Shown here one piece after another: positions 1 through 9,800 of a stretch of DNA of 64,000 nucleotides. The notes beneath the pieces are model-generated. The model made no database searches and was not told where the DNA came from. It saw only the letters and a program-made list of their open reading frames with translations. The stretch is taken from assembly GCA_050290865.1 (NCBI GenBank), contig JBNKIW010000007.1, positions 1-64,000 on the forward strand, read 5' to 3'. A program made the position numbers and the translations under genes. The stretch comes from JARRLC01 sp050290865 (GTDB taxonomy: Bacteria; Pseudomonadota; Alphaproteobacteria; Rhizobiales; Rhodomicrobiaceae). Each line of letters starts with the position of its first letter. Position 1 is the first letter of the stretch.

Positions 1-1
1 C

Positions 2-475
2 TGGGCGAGAGAACGCCGCGTGATTGCGCGGATCGAAGCCAAGGAAAGCGATGAGGACGACATGCTCCGCCGCGGGATCGACATCCGCTACGCGGTCACC
101 TCGCTGACAACCGGCAGTGCCGAGCATGTCTATGATGCCGTCTACTGCGCCCGCGGACAGGCGGAAAACCTCATCAAACAGCATAAGGCACAAACGGCGT
201 CCGACCGCACAAGCTGCCGGTCGCCCCTCGCCAATCAGTTCCGCCTGATCCTGCACACCGCCGCATACTGGCTGCTGCTGGATATCCGCGATCGTGTGCC
301 ATCTTCACATCCGCTGCGGCAAAGCGAGTTTTCCAGCATCCGCCTGCATTTGCTGAAGATCGCCGGCCGTGTCGTAGAGACCGCGAGCGGCGTCCGCGTC
401 GCGCTGGCTTCGTGCTGCCCGGAAGCCGAAGTCTTCAGGATCGTGGCGTTCCGTCTGCAACCTGGCGGACCATGA
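2..475 (+). mobile_element. IS1380-type transposase, C-terminal part (cut by window edge)
   Basis: The frame is open from the first bases, so the N-terminal part lies outside the window; 157 residues are visible. They begin WARERRVIARIE, a hallmark of IS1380-family DDE transposases. Further on come RGQAENLIKQHK and the tail region SGVRVALASCCPEAEVFR, both typical of this family, whose members run about 440-460 residues. The catalytic Asp residues are not all visible here. The frame ends with TGA just before a GC-rich stretch. I could not identify a terminal inverted repeat or target duplication, so I cannot say whether the element is intact upstream. Family assignment is from recognised sequence pattern. 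Confidence 0.8.
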
Positions 476-674
476 ACGGCGGGGCACGCCGCCCCTGGAA
501 CCCGTATCGCCAACCTCCAGCGCGTACACAGCGTTCTTGTACTGGATCACCCCACGGTGACATTCCGAAGGGAAGGTTGGCGGCTGTTCAGCACAAACAA
601 ACCAAGTTGGATCGAGCGGGGCGCATAAGAACGGCTAGTTGGCAGCAATACCCGGCGCGTGGAAACGGGCGGCT

Positions 675-1280
675 CTATTTCCGCGTCCGCTTCGGCGCGG
701 GGCGGGCGCCTTTGCTGCCGGTCCTGGCCGATTTCGTCGCCGAAGACGCACCACTCGGCCGGGATGCGGCTTTGGCCGGGCGGCGCTGGCCGAGCCCCAT
801 CGTCTTCGCCATCTGCGACCGTGCGGCGGCATATGCTGGCGCCACCATCGGGTAGTCGTAAGGGAGGCTCCACTTCTCGCGGTACTCTTCCGGAGACAGA
901 TCGTAGTGTGTCCGTAGATGCCGCTTGAGAGACTTGAATTTCTTCCCGTCTTCCAGACAAATGATATGATCGTCGGTAATAGATTTCTTGATGGGAACCG
1001 CGGGTTTCAACTCTTCCTTGACGGGTTCGGCCGCACGGGATGCCACTTTATTCAGCGCGCCGTAAACAGATCCGATCAAATCCGAAACATGCTCGCGTAC
1101 GAGCGTGTTATGCGCCACGTAGGCGGAAACGATCTGCACGGTCAATTCAGTTAGATCTAGTTCACTGTTCTCCACAGTTCCGCTCCAGAGTTCTGACAAA
1201 GCGACGTATCGCTCGAAAAATGTGGATACGCTTGGGACAACACCGTTTGTATCATGCCTCTGCACAGAAATAATTAACAT
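675..1280 (-). CDS. MucR/Ros-family zinc-finger-like transcriptional regulator
   Basis: Taken from ATG at 1280 the protein has 201 residues. An N-terminal helix region (LTELTVQIVSAYVAHNTL, about 46-64) is the MucR oligomerisation segment. The Ros/MucR DNA-binding fold follows at about 100-165, with C108-x2-D111-x9-H121-x3-H125 and the family block EEYREKWSLPYDYPMVAP. The second cysteine of Ros is Asp here, a substitution known in MucR and the Mesorhizobium Ml proteins. The tail (168-201) is rich in Lys, Arg, Ala and Ser, like a histone tail. Start choice is uncertain: no clear ribosome site precedes 1280, and the frame stays open upstream to 1442. The family acts as global, often H-NS-like, regulators. 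It is divergent from the catalase gene. Confidence 0.85.
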   Translation of the reverse strand: MLIISVQRHDTNGVVPSVSTFFERYVALSELWSGTVENSELDLTELTVQIVSAYVAHNTLVREHVSDLIGSVYGALNKVASRAAEPVKEELKPAVPIKKSITDDHIICLEDGKKFKSLKRHLRTHYDLSPEEYREKWSLPYDYPMVAPAYAAARSQMAKTMGLGQRRPAKAASRPSGASSATKSARTGSKGARPAPKRTRK

Positions 1281-1517
1281 TAGTTGGTTGATGCAAGTTT
1301 TTTCGTGAGCCCACGCCAAAAAAACACGCAGACGGTGACCGGGCCCAAGCCTCGTCCCCCCGAATAGGTGAGGCCGCGACATGACTTGCTCCGCGTTCCT
1401 GCGGCACGCAAAGAAACTCTGAAGACGTTTCTCCTGCAGCAATTAGGTCTTTGGACACCATAACCTGCAATACTGAGTGCCAAGAGACCGGTTCCGGTGT
1501 GCAGGAGAAAAGCAGGC

Positions 1518-2993
1518 ATGACTCATAAGACTATTTTGACGACCACCGCCGGCGCGCCGGTTGCCGACAACGAGAATTCTCTGACCGCCGGAGCGCGCGG
1601 GCCCCTGCTCATCCAGGACTATCAGCTCATCGAGAAGCTGGCGCATCAGAACCGCGAGCGCATCCCCGAGCGCACGGTGCATGCCAAGGGCTGGGGCGCG
1701 CACGGCACGTTCACCGTTACCAGTGACATCACGAAATACACCCGGGCAAGCCTGTTCTCGGCGGTCGGCAAGAAGACCGAGATGATCGCGCGGTTCTCCA
1801 CCGTCGCGGGCGAGCTGGGTGCCGCGGACCATGAGCGCGACGTGCGCGGCTTCGCGCTGAAATTCTATACCGACGAGGGCAACTGGGATCTCGTGGGGAA
1901 CAACACGCCGGTCTTCTTCGTCCGGGATCCGATGAAGTTCCCGGATTTCATTCACACCCAGAAGCGCCATCCGCGCACCAACCTGCGCTCTGCGACCGCA
2001 ATGTGGGATTTCTGGTCGCTTTCACCGGAAAGCCTGCACCAGGTGACGATCCTGTTCTCAGACCGCGGCATCCCGCAGAGCCCGCGCTTCATGCACGGCT
2101 ATGGCTCGCACACCTACTCGTTCATCAACGCGCAGAACGAGCGCTTCTGGATCAAATTCCATTTCCGGACGCAGCAGGGCATCACAACGCACACCAACCG
2201 CGAGGCCGAGGCCATCGTCGCCAAGAGCCGCGAATCCTATCAGGAGGATTTGTTCGGCGCCATCGAGCGGGGCGATCACCCAAAATGGACGCTCGAAGTA
2301 CAGATCATGCCCGAGGCGGACGCCGGCAAGCAATGGTACAATCCCTTCGACCTCACCAAAGTCTGGCCGCATAAGGATTACCCGCTCTATGAAGTCGGCG
2401 TGCTGGAGTTGAACCGCAACCCGGCGAATTACTTCCAGGAAATCGAGATGCTGGCCTTTTCGCCCTCGAACATCGTGCCGGGCGTTTCCTGGTCGCCCGA
2501 CAAAATGCTGCAGGCTCGTCTTTTCTCCTATGCCGACGCCCACCGCTACCGGCTCGGTACCCATTACGAGATGCTGCCCGTCAACCGGGCGCGCTGCCCG
2601 ATCCATCATTATCACAAGGATGGGCCGATGCGGTTTTTCGGGCCGCTCACGGGAAGCGCCGATGCGTATTATGAGCCGAATTCGTTCGAAGGACCGGTGC
2701 AGGCGGGGAACCACGCCGAGCCGCCGATGAAGATCTACGGCGACGCCGACCGGTACGATCACCGCGAAGGCAATGACGACTACCGTCAGCCCGGCGATCT
2801 GTTCCGCCTGATGACGCCCGATGCACGCGAACGGCTGTTTGCCAACATCGCCGAGTCCATGGCGGGCGTGCCGGCGGAGATCATCAAGCGCCAGATCGCG
2901 CTCTTCTATAAATGCGACCCGGAATATGGACAGGGCGTCGCCGCGCGCTTGGGGCTGAGCGGCCCGGAAACGGGCAGGGCGGCTGCCGAATGA
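1518..2993 (+). CDS. katA: Monofunctional heme catalase (small-subunit, clade 3 type)
   Basis: Catalase decomposes hydrogen peroxide to water and oxygen. The 491-residue length matches small-subunit heme catalases. The distal His is H55 in RTVHAKGWGAHG, the active-site Asn lies in VGNNTPVFF (about 128-129), and the proximal heme-ligand Tyr is Y338 in RLFSYADAHRYR, with R334 four residues before it. ATG at 1518 is chosen because GGAGA sits at a proper distance upstream; an in-frame ATG at 1497 would add seven residues without support. The next small frame starts inside the katA stop (ATGA), suggesting translational coupling. The gene diverges from mucR across about 240 bases; I saw no convincing OxyR site. 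Confidence 0.95.
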   Translation: MTHKTILTTTAGAPVADNENSLTAGARGPLLIQDYQLIEKLAHQNRERIPERTVHAKGWGAHGTFTVTSDITKYTRASLFSAVGKKTEMIARFSTVAGELGAADHERDVRGFALKFYTDEGNWDLVGNNTPVFFVRDPMKFPDFIHTQKRHPRTNLRSATAMWDFWSLSPESLHQVTILFSDRGIPQSPRFMHGYGSHTYSFINAQNERFWIKFHFRTQQGITTHTNREAEAIVAKSRESYQEDLFGAIERGDHPKWTLEVQIMPEADAGKQWYNPFDLTKVWPHKDYPLYEVGVLELNRNPANYFQEIEMLAFSPSNIVPGVSWSPDKMLQARLFSYADAHRYRLGTHYEMLPVNRARCPIHHYHKDGPMRFFGPLTGSADAYYEPNSFEGPVQAGNHAEPPMKIYGDADRYDHREGNDDYRQPGDLFRLMTPDARERLFANIAESMAGVPAEIIKRQIALFYKCDPEYGQGVAARLGLSGPETGRAAAE

Positions 2994-3322
2994 AGCACAG
3001 GCGCAGGCCGGCGGCCTGGGTCGTCACGGCGACACGGATGGTAGTGCAGCAGAGCGGCAGGCGCCCGGCCCATCGCAAAACCGGTCGGCGAGCTATTCAG
3101 CTGAAGACCAGCGCCGCAGAACCGAGTGACGCCGACGCACGGCCGGTGGCCGATCTCGCCGATGATGCCTGGAAAGCCGCGCGCGCAGCGGTTTGCGCCC
3201 GTAAACGCTTCTTCGAGGACCTGCGCGCGATCACGACTTATCTCGTGTTGCCAAACTGGGCGGCCATCCTCGAAACACTGCGCAGCGGCAAGGCTACAGC
3301 CGTCGGCATCCGCGACGGATAG
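2990..3322 (+). CDS. Small hypothetical protein coupled to katA
   Basis: This 110-residue frame starts at the ATG overlapping the katA stop (ATGA at 2990-2993), a typical coupling arrangement. The N-terminus is basic and Arg-rich, and the C-terminal half has a plausible helical core (DDAWKAARAAVCARKRFFEDL, then LVLPNWAAILETL). No signal peptide or membrane segment is visible. I do not recognise a family. Because high-GC DNA opens many frames, the call rests on the overlap with katA and the amphipathic C-terminal half. Confidence 0.45.
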   Translation: MKHRRRPAAWVVTATRMVVQQSGRRPAHRKTGRRAIQLKTSAAEPSDADARPVADLADDAWKAARAAVCARKRFFEDLRAITTYLVLPNWAAILETLRSGKATAVGIRDG

Positions 3323-3483
3323 GAATGCCCCACTCCTCACCGCCCCATCCCCCTACCTGAGGGAAACCAAACCGCGTACTGCCAAAATGAGAATTGCTGG
3401 AAGCCGCCAAGAGCGCTTGACGCGCCGCTCTCGGTAGCTTACTAGCTATGCGATACCGTCGCGCAATTGCACACTTCGGCGGA

Positions 3484-3560
<77 letters not shown>

Positions 3561-4372
3561 ACTGATTGTTCCCCATCGTCCGCCAAGTCCTTGGCTACCT
3601 GTCGATATTCGCGATTTCCGTCCGTTTTCTTTCCACCTGCAGTCGGCGTTGTTGGGGGGTATGAAACTGGCATAATCTGGCGGCGAGGACAGGCCGTCCT
3701 TCTTTCTTCCTTGTCAGTGACAGTTCCCGTGTTCGGCTGGGTACGCCTGTTCCCGCGTCCTGGCCTGCCTCCTGATGGCCGGAGCGCGTGGAGCCTGTCA
3801 AACGCGCGCAGCGGCACCGCAGCCATGCACATGCATGGCGAGGAGCCACCGTTTGACAGGCGAGCACACGCAGGCAAACAGTCTTGCAGACGAGGCCGCA
3901 CAACGGGGGGCTGGTGGGTGCGGCAGGCAGGTGACGCGGATACGGGACCACAGGAGGGCATGTTGCAGCACGACTACTCGCCCGCCTCATTTAATTTGAT
4001 CAGGATTGGTGCGGCAAACTGATTCAGGGAGATCCCCCGCAACCGGCGAGTCAGATTCGGTAAATTCCGGCCACACCAAGCCAGCGGCCGCAGTAACCGA
4101 ATTTGGATTTCGCCATGGCCGTCAAGGAAATCGCGGTAAAGAAATTTATAACGCAGTGAGATCAGGCGCAAATCGTCTTCGCCGGGGGGGCTGCTTCCTG
4201 CATGGAACCAATCCCGCCTCCGCTAGCGACGGTCGCAGCCACGGCAGAAATCTGGCTTGATCCAGTGAGCACGGCCACCGCATGAACACTGCAATCGCGG
4301 GACGCGATCCCCGAGGGAAGCCGCATATCCTCTATTCGGATGGCCTGATACTGCCTCCAGGAGCAAATTGGG
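3561..4372. other. Gene-poor 812-base region after tRNA-Asp
   Basis: No frame here looks like a real protein. One minus-strand frame reading into the tRNA gene ends GTRTRGLRRDRPAL, a familiar artefact of translating tRNA-Asp backwards. A nested inverted repeat at 3793-3861 is annotated separately. Around 4160-4280 a short plus frame reads QIVFAGGAASCMEPIPPPL; it is closed by stops within about 45 codons and may be a gene remnant, but I cannot name it. The position between tRNA-Asp and a chimeric pseudogene suggests an insertion or deletion scar. Confidence 0.5.
3793..3861. repeat. Nested inverted repeat (cruciform-forming)
   Basis: The outer 12-base arms GCCTGTCAAACG (3793-3804) and CGTTTGACAGGC (3850-3861) are perfect inverse complements. 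Between them lies an inner palindrome with 8-base arms GCCATGCA (3822-3829) and TGCATGGC (3832-3839) separated by two bases. No T-run follows, so this is not a simple terminator. It could be a REP-like element, a recombination site or a protein-binding site. Confidence 0.7.
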
Positions 4373-4924
4373 ATGGGCGGCCGGAGAAAACACGCGAAAC
4401 GAGCGGATCTGACACCGACCGCTGTCATCCTTGAGAGCATCTCGGACGGCGTCTTTACTGTCAACATGGAGTGGCGCGTCACATCGTTCAACCGCGCGGC
4501 AGTGGAGATCACCGGCGTTCCGCGCGAGGAGGCTGTCGGCCGGCGACGCTCCGACGTCTTTCGTTCCAGCATGTGCGGGCCCGCCTGCGCGCTGCAGGCG
4601 ACCTTGAAAACCGGCAAACCCATCATCGGCAAATCCGGCTACATTATTGATGCGGAGGGGTGTCGCATCCCCGTCAGCATCTCCACGGCCATGCTGCGGG
4701 ACGGCGACGGCCGCGTGATCGGCGGCGTGTGGATGATATCGGAGACGCGCTGCGGCCCGATGGTCCATGCGCGGCTGGGCGCGGCCGCCGAAAATTCGGG
4801 CAAGCTGGTCTCCACGGTCCGCGAGCAGGCGAGGCGGATCGCTGATCAGCGGCATCATTCCCTGGTCATCGTTGACGGTCCGCCCGGGATCGGATGTCCG
4901 GTTATCGTCTCGGTAACCGGGGCG
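4373..4924 (+). pseudogene. Chimeric remnant: PAS domain fused to MinD-like ATPase fragment
   Basis: The frame starts at ATG 4373 with GGAG upstream. Residues 1-126 form a PAS domain (ESISDGVFTVN, WRVTSFNRAAVEITG, SSMCGPACAL, GCRIPVSIST) of the kind found at the N-terminus of sigma-54-dependent regulators. At about residue 129 the sequence switches to VHARLGAAAENSGKLVSTV, then SLVIVDGPPGIGCPVIV. This matches the C-terminal half of MinD-like P-loop ATPases that carry an inserted ferredoxin domain. Similarity stops near residue 184. The AAA+ part of the regulator and the Walker A part of the ATPase are both missing, so I infer one in-frame deletion fused two genes. The same frame stays open into the tetR gene, so a PAS-linker-TetR product cannot be excluded. 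Confidence 0.65.
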
Positions 4925-4971
4925 ATCGCCGCGGTCCCGGCCCGCTCTCCATTTTGTGAAACGTCTGCGCC

Positions 4972-5025
4972 TTGCCCCGTCGTGAATGATGATATATATA
5001 CACTGAAGAATTTCAAAAATCTTCA
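4972..5025 (+). promoter_or_regulatory. Putative tetR promoter with overlapping operator-like palindrome
   Basis: TTGCCC at 4972-4977 and TATATA at 4995-5000 are separated by 17 bases, a plausible sigma-70 promoter in an AT-rich island. Just downstream is an interrupted palindrome, TGAAGA (5004-5009) and TCTTCA (5020-5025), with a 10-base spacer. Its position fits autoregulation by the TetR protein starting at 5045. This is pattern-based only. Confidence 0.4.
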
Positions 5026-5044
5026 CTCGTCACACATCAGCGCC

Positions 5045-5656
5045 ATGAGCCACGACCCTGCAGAAACAAGAACCAAGATCCTCGAAGAAGCCGCGCGGCT
5101 GTTCCGGCACTATGGCTATTCCAAAACCACCATTGGCGATATCTCCGAGGCGTGCTGCATGTCGCCCGCGAATATCTACCGCTTTTTCCCGTCGAAATCG
5201 GCGTTGGTCGAGGCGATGGTCGGGGAGGTGATTGCCGATCTCGAAGCGCGCCTGCTTACCATCGTCCGCGCACAGAGCGCGGCGTCCGAGCGCCTCGCGC
5301 GCCTCATTAAAGAAGTCCACCAGCACACGTTGGAAAACTATCTCGATCACCGCAAGGTGCATGAGATCGTGCTCATCGCGATGCAGGAGCAATGGCTCGC
5401 CTTGCGCGAGCACCTCGACAAGGTGACCGCCTTCCTGGGGGAAATCATCAAGAGCGGCGTCGAGCGGGGCGAATTCGCGCCCTGCGATATCTATCGCACG
5501 GCAAAATGCGTGCACGCCTCCATGGTCACCATCTGCCATCCGGCGATGGTGGCGCTGAAGCTTGACGAGGAAGACCGCGTGACGCCGGATGAGATGGCGG
5601 CATTTCTCATCAATGCATTGAAAACCGGGGGCTGCCCGCCCGCGGCGAAAGTCTGA
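5045..5656 (+). CDS. TetR/AcrR-family transcriptional repressor of the efflux operon
   Basis: The 203-residue protein has a classical TetR N-terminal helix-turn-helix: RTKILEEAARLFRHYGYSKTTIGDISEACCMSPANIYRFFPSKSALVEAM (about 10-58, given here as the recognisable block). The C-terminal half is an all-helical ligand domain. ATG 5045 is chosen because the helix-turn-helix begins right after it and a promoter-like island lies just upstream; the frame is open further up into a chimeric remnant. It sits 29 bases before the adaptor gene in the same direction, so it likely represses its own operon. The ligand is unknown. Confidence 0.9.
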   Translation: MSHDPAETRTKILEEAARLFRHYGYSKTTIGDISEACCMSPANIYRFFPSKSALVEAMVGEVIADLEARLLTIVRAQSAASERLARLIKEVHQHTLENYLDHRKVHEIVLIAMQEQWLALREHLDKVTAFLGEIIKSGVERGEFAPCDIYRTAKCVHASMVTICHPAMVALKLDEEDRVTPDEMAAFLINALKTGGCPPAAKV

Positions 5657-5685
5657 ACTGTCAGGACCGGGGACGGGAGCAATTC

Positions 5686-6861
5686 ATGCCGACCACCGAT
5701 ACGCCGAAGAGTGGACTCATTGTGACTATTGAAGAAATTCGTCAATCATCACCAACTGGCTATTTCCGCCCGGTCATCGGTATCGTGCTGGCGGCGGGCC
5801 TCTCGCTCTCGCTTGCCGCGTGCCAGGAGGAGCCGAAGGCCGAGGCCCATGTCCGGCCGGTGAAAGCCGTCGTGGTAGCGCTGAAGACGGGCGACATTGT
5901 GCGTACCTTCTCCGGTACCGTGCGGGCGCGTGTCGAAAGCAATCTCGGCTTCCGCGTGCCCGGCAAAATTCTGGAGCGCCGTGTCAATGCAGGCGACACG
6001 GTTGCCGCGGGGCAGGTGGTCGCCAGTCTCGACGACAAAGACCTGCGCCTCGCCGAGGACGCCGCACGTGCCGCCGTGGCCGCAGCGAAAACGCGGCTCG
6101 CCGTGGCCAGGGACGCACTCGCCCGCGCCCGGGCGCTCCTGCCGAAGGGATATACGCCGAAAGCCCTGCTCGATCAGCGCAAGCTCGAAGCCGATGCGGC
6201 GCGGAGTGCGCTGGAGGCCGCCGAGTCCCAGGCGCGCCAGGCAGCCAACGCCACGCAATATGCGGTGCTGAAGGCGGACAAGGGCGGTATCGTTTCCGCG
6301 GTCCATGCCGAGGCAGGGCAGGTCGTGGCGGCAGGTACGCCCGTGATCACGCTGGCGGAAGCGGGCGAGACCGAAATCGCGCTCGCGGTACCCGAGCAGG
6401 ACGTCGCCCGCCTCCAGCCCGGCGCCCCTGTAGAGCTGCGCCTGTGGGCCGATGATGCCGTGAAGGTGCAAGGGGCCATCCGCGAGATCGCAGGACAGGC
6501 CGATCCGGCGTCGCGGACCTATGCAGTGCGCGTGTCCGTCTCCTCTCCCCCGGCCGCCATGCGTCTCGGTATGACGGCCACCGCGACCCTCCACCTCGGC
6601 AGCCAGACGCCGCATGTGACGGTGCCCGTCACGGCGTTGACGCAGGTGGAGGGGCGCGACGCCGTGTTCGTCGCCTCCCGCGGCACATCCACCGTTGCGC
6701 CACGCCTGGTGACCACGGGCGGGGTGAGCGGCTCCGGTGTGAAAATCGTGTCCGGCCTGCGGCCGGGCGACATCGTCGTCACCGGCGGTGTGCAGTTTCT
6801 CACGCCGGGCAAAAAGGTCCGCCTTCCCGATGACGTGATGCGCACCGCCGCCGCGCAGTAA
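5686..6861 (+). CDS. RND efflux periplasmic adaptor (membrane fusion lipoprotein)
   Basis: The protein has 391 residues. A hydrophobic segment ends in a lipobox, LSLAAC, with C46 as the likely lipidated residue, so it is probably a lipoprotein facing the periplasm. The adaptor order follows: beta-barrel start (FSGTVRARVESNLGFRV), lipoyl half (GKILERRVNAGDTVAAGQVV), a long alpha-hairpin at about 120-190, second lipoyl half (ADKGGIVSAVHAEAGQVV) and a C-terminal beta-barrel and membrane-proximal domain (PVTALTQVEGRDAVFV). GGGAG precedes ATG 5686; a GTG at 5722 would give a shorter leader. It links the downstream RND pump to an outer-membrane channel, which is not encoded here. Confidence 0.92.
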   Translation: MPTTDTPKSGLIVTIEEIRQSSPTGYFRPVIGIVLAAGLSLSLAACQEEPKAEAHVRPVKAVVVALKTGDIVRTFSGTVRARVESNLGFRVPGKILERRVNAGDTVAAGQVVASLDDKDLRLAEDAARAAVAAAKTRLAVARDALARARALLPKGYTPKALLDQRKLEADAARSALEAAESQARQAANATQYAVLKADKGGIVSAVHAEAGQVVAAGTPVITLAEAGETEIALAVPEQDVARLQPGAPVELRLWADDAVKVQGAIREIAGQADPASRTYAVRVSVSSPPAAMRLGMTATATLHLGSQTPHVTVPVTALTQVEGRDAVFVASRGTSTVAPRLVTTGGVSGSGVKIVSGLRPGDIVVTGGVQFLTPGKKVRLPDDVMRTAAAQ

Positions 6862-6896
6862 TCCGCCCCCTCAACCGAGGCGCAAAAGGTTCCGTT

Positions 6897-9800
6897 ATGA
6901 CCAAGCTGGTGAAACTTCCCGACCACCATGGCCGCTTCAATCTTTCGCGCTGGGCGATTCTGCATGCCAGCCTGACGCGCTTCCTTGTCGTGCTGATCCT
7001 GGCGGCGGGCGCCCTGTCGCTCGCCAGCATGGGCCAGAAAGAAGACCCGGACTTCACCTTCCGCGTCATGATCATGCAGGTGTTCTGGCCCGGCGCGTCG
7101 GTCGAGGAGATGCAGTCGCAGGTGGTGGATAAGATCGAGGCCAAGGCGCAGGAAACGCCCGGTCTCGATTTTGTGCGCTCCTACACCCGCGCCGGCAGCG
7201 CCGTGATTTTCGTCAACATCAAGGGTGCCGCGCGCGGCCGCGAGGTGACCGACGCCTTCTATCAGGTGCGCAAGAAAATCGGCGACATCAGGCACAAACT
7301 GCCTGCGGGCGTCGTCGGGCCGTATTTCAACGACGAATTCGGCGACACCTATATCACGCTGCACGCGCTGACCGGCCAGGGCTTCACCTACCCCGAGCTG
7401 AAAGCGCACGCCAAGCGTATCCGCGATGTGCTCCTGCGGGTGCCCGGCATCGCCAAGGTCGATCTGCTCGGTACGCAGGACGAAAAGATCTATATCGAGA
7501 TACCCTCGCGCGTGCTCGCCGAGCGCCGTCTGTCTCCGCTCGACATTCAGACCGCGCTTGCCGAGCAGAATACGCTTGAGGGGGCGGGGCGCGTCGAGGG
7601 TAACGAACGGTCGGTGCGTCTCGACGTCAACGGCTTCCTCACAAGTGTCGATGAAATCCGCGAGTTGCGTCTGCGGGTGGGCGGCCAGACCATCCGCCTC
7701 GGCGACATCGCGGTCGTGACCCGCGGTCTGCAGGACCCGCCCGCGGCCAAAATCCGCTATTCGGGCCGGGAGGCCGTGATCATTGGCGCTGTGATGGCCA
7801 CTGGCGCGAAAGTGACCGACGTTGGCGAGGCGCTGAATGCGGCGCTCGATACCGTGAAGCGCGACCTGCCGCTCGGTCTGGAAATCGGCCAGATCGCCGA
7901 TCAGCCGGAGGTCGTGAGCCACTATGTCGGCGAATTCCTGCAATCGCTCGGCGAGGCGCTGCTCATCGTGCTCGGCGTGACCTTCCTGTCGCTCGGCTGG
8001 CGGGCGGGCCTCGTCGTGGCGCTGACCATTCCGCTGGTGCTCGGCGGCACTTTCACCGTCATGTCGATCATCGGCATCGACCTGCAGCGGATCTCGCTCG
8101 GCGCGCTCATCATCGCGCTCGGTCTCCTGGTGGACGATGCGATGATCGCCATCGAGATGATGGAGCGCAAGTTGCGCGAAGGTTTCGACAAGCTGAACGC
8201 GGCGAGCTTCGCTTATCACTCCACGGCGTTTCCGATGCTTACCGGCACGCTGATCACCGTCGCGGGGTTCATCCCCGTCGGTTTTGCGGCCTCGACGGCG
8301 GGCGAGTACGTGAACTCGCTGTTCTGGGTGGTTGGCATCGCGATGGTCATTTCCTGGATCGCGGCCGTCTATTTCACGCCGTGGATCGGCTATGCGATCC
8401 TCAAGCCGCACATGCCCGATCCGGAAGCCGAGCATGAGGCGTTTCGCGGGCCCTTCTACCGGCGGCTGGAAGGCATTGTCGAGTGGTGCGTGCGGCGGCG
8501 GCGGCTGGTGGTCGCGGCCACGTTGGCAGCATTCGTCGTCGGGATCGGCGGGTTCGCCTTCATTCCGCAGCAGTTCTTCCCTGCCTCGAACCGGCCGGAG
8601 ATTCTCGTCGATCTGTGGCTGCCGGAGGGGACATCCTTCCGTGAGACGGAGCGGCAGGCGTTGAAGGTCGAGAAGACGATGCGCGCGGACAAGGACGTGA
8701 CCAAGGTGACGACCTTCATCGGCGAAGGCGCGCCGCGCTTCTATCTCCCGCTCGATCAGCAGCTCCGCAACCCGAACTTCGCCCAGCTTCTCGTCATGCC
8801 GACGTCGCTGGAGAAGCGTGAGGTGGTGATAGGCCGCGTCCGCAAGCTGCTGGCGGCGGATTATCCCGACATCCGCTTCAAGGTGGACCGGCTGTTCAAC
8901 GGCCCGCCGGTCGGCTGGGCGGTGCAGCTTCGCGTGACCGGGCCGGAGCGTGACGAGGTGCGGCGCATCGCGGGTGAGATGGAGAAGGTGGTGCGCGCCA
9001 ACCCCGTCGTGCACACCGTGCACACCGACTGGCTGGAGCCGGTGCCGTCCCTGCGCCTCGATATCGACCAGGACCGCGCTCGCGCCATCGGCGTTTCATC
9101 CCTGACGCTGCGGCGCACGCTTCAGGCGGTGCTGAGCGGCGTTCCGCTCGCTGAGTTCCGCGATGGCGAAGAGACGATTGCCGTGGTGCTGCGCGAGCCT
9201 GCCGTCACGCGTGGCGCTCTGACCGCCGTCGAGGCCGCTTATGTGAAGACCGCCACGGGTGCATCCGTGCCGCTGACGCAGGTGGCGAAAGTCCACCTCG
9301 TCATGGAGCCGGGCATCGAGTGGCGGCGCAACCGCCAGCCGTCGATCACGGTGCGCGGTGCGGTGCCGGACCACGTGCAGTCGCCCGACGTCACCAAGGC
9401 GATCTACGCTCAGATCAAGCCGCTGCGCGACGCGCTGCCCGCGGGCTACCGCATCGACATGCAGGGCGCGGTGGAGGAGTCCGCCATCAGCCAGGCCTCG
9501 ATCAACGCCAAGATGCCGCTGATGCTCCTGGTGATCGTGCTGTTGCTCATGGTGCAACTCCACCATGTCGGCAAAACGCTGGTGGTGCTGGCAACCGGCC
9601 CGCTCGGCCTGATCGGCGCGTCGATGGCGCTACTCGTCTTTCAGGCGCCGTTCGGTTTCGTGGCCATCCTCGGGGTGATCGCGCTGGGGGGCATGATCAT
9701 GCGCAACAGTGTCATCCTCGTTGACCAGATCGACCAGGACATGCAGGCCGGGCAGCCGATGCATGAGGCGATCGTGGGCTCCGCCGTGCGCCGCTTCCGG

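Noticed and set aside
6519..9023. 834-codon minus-strand frame opposite the RND pump
   Set aside because: High-GC mirror of a real gene; rich in His, Arg and Gly with no family pattern.
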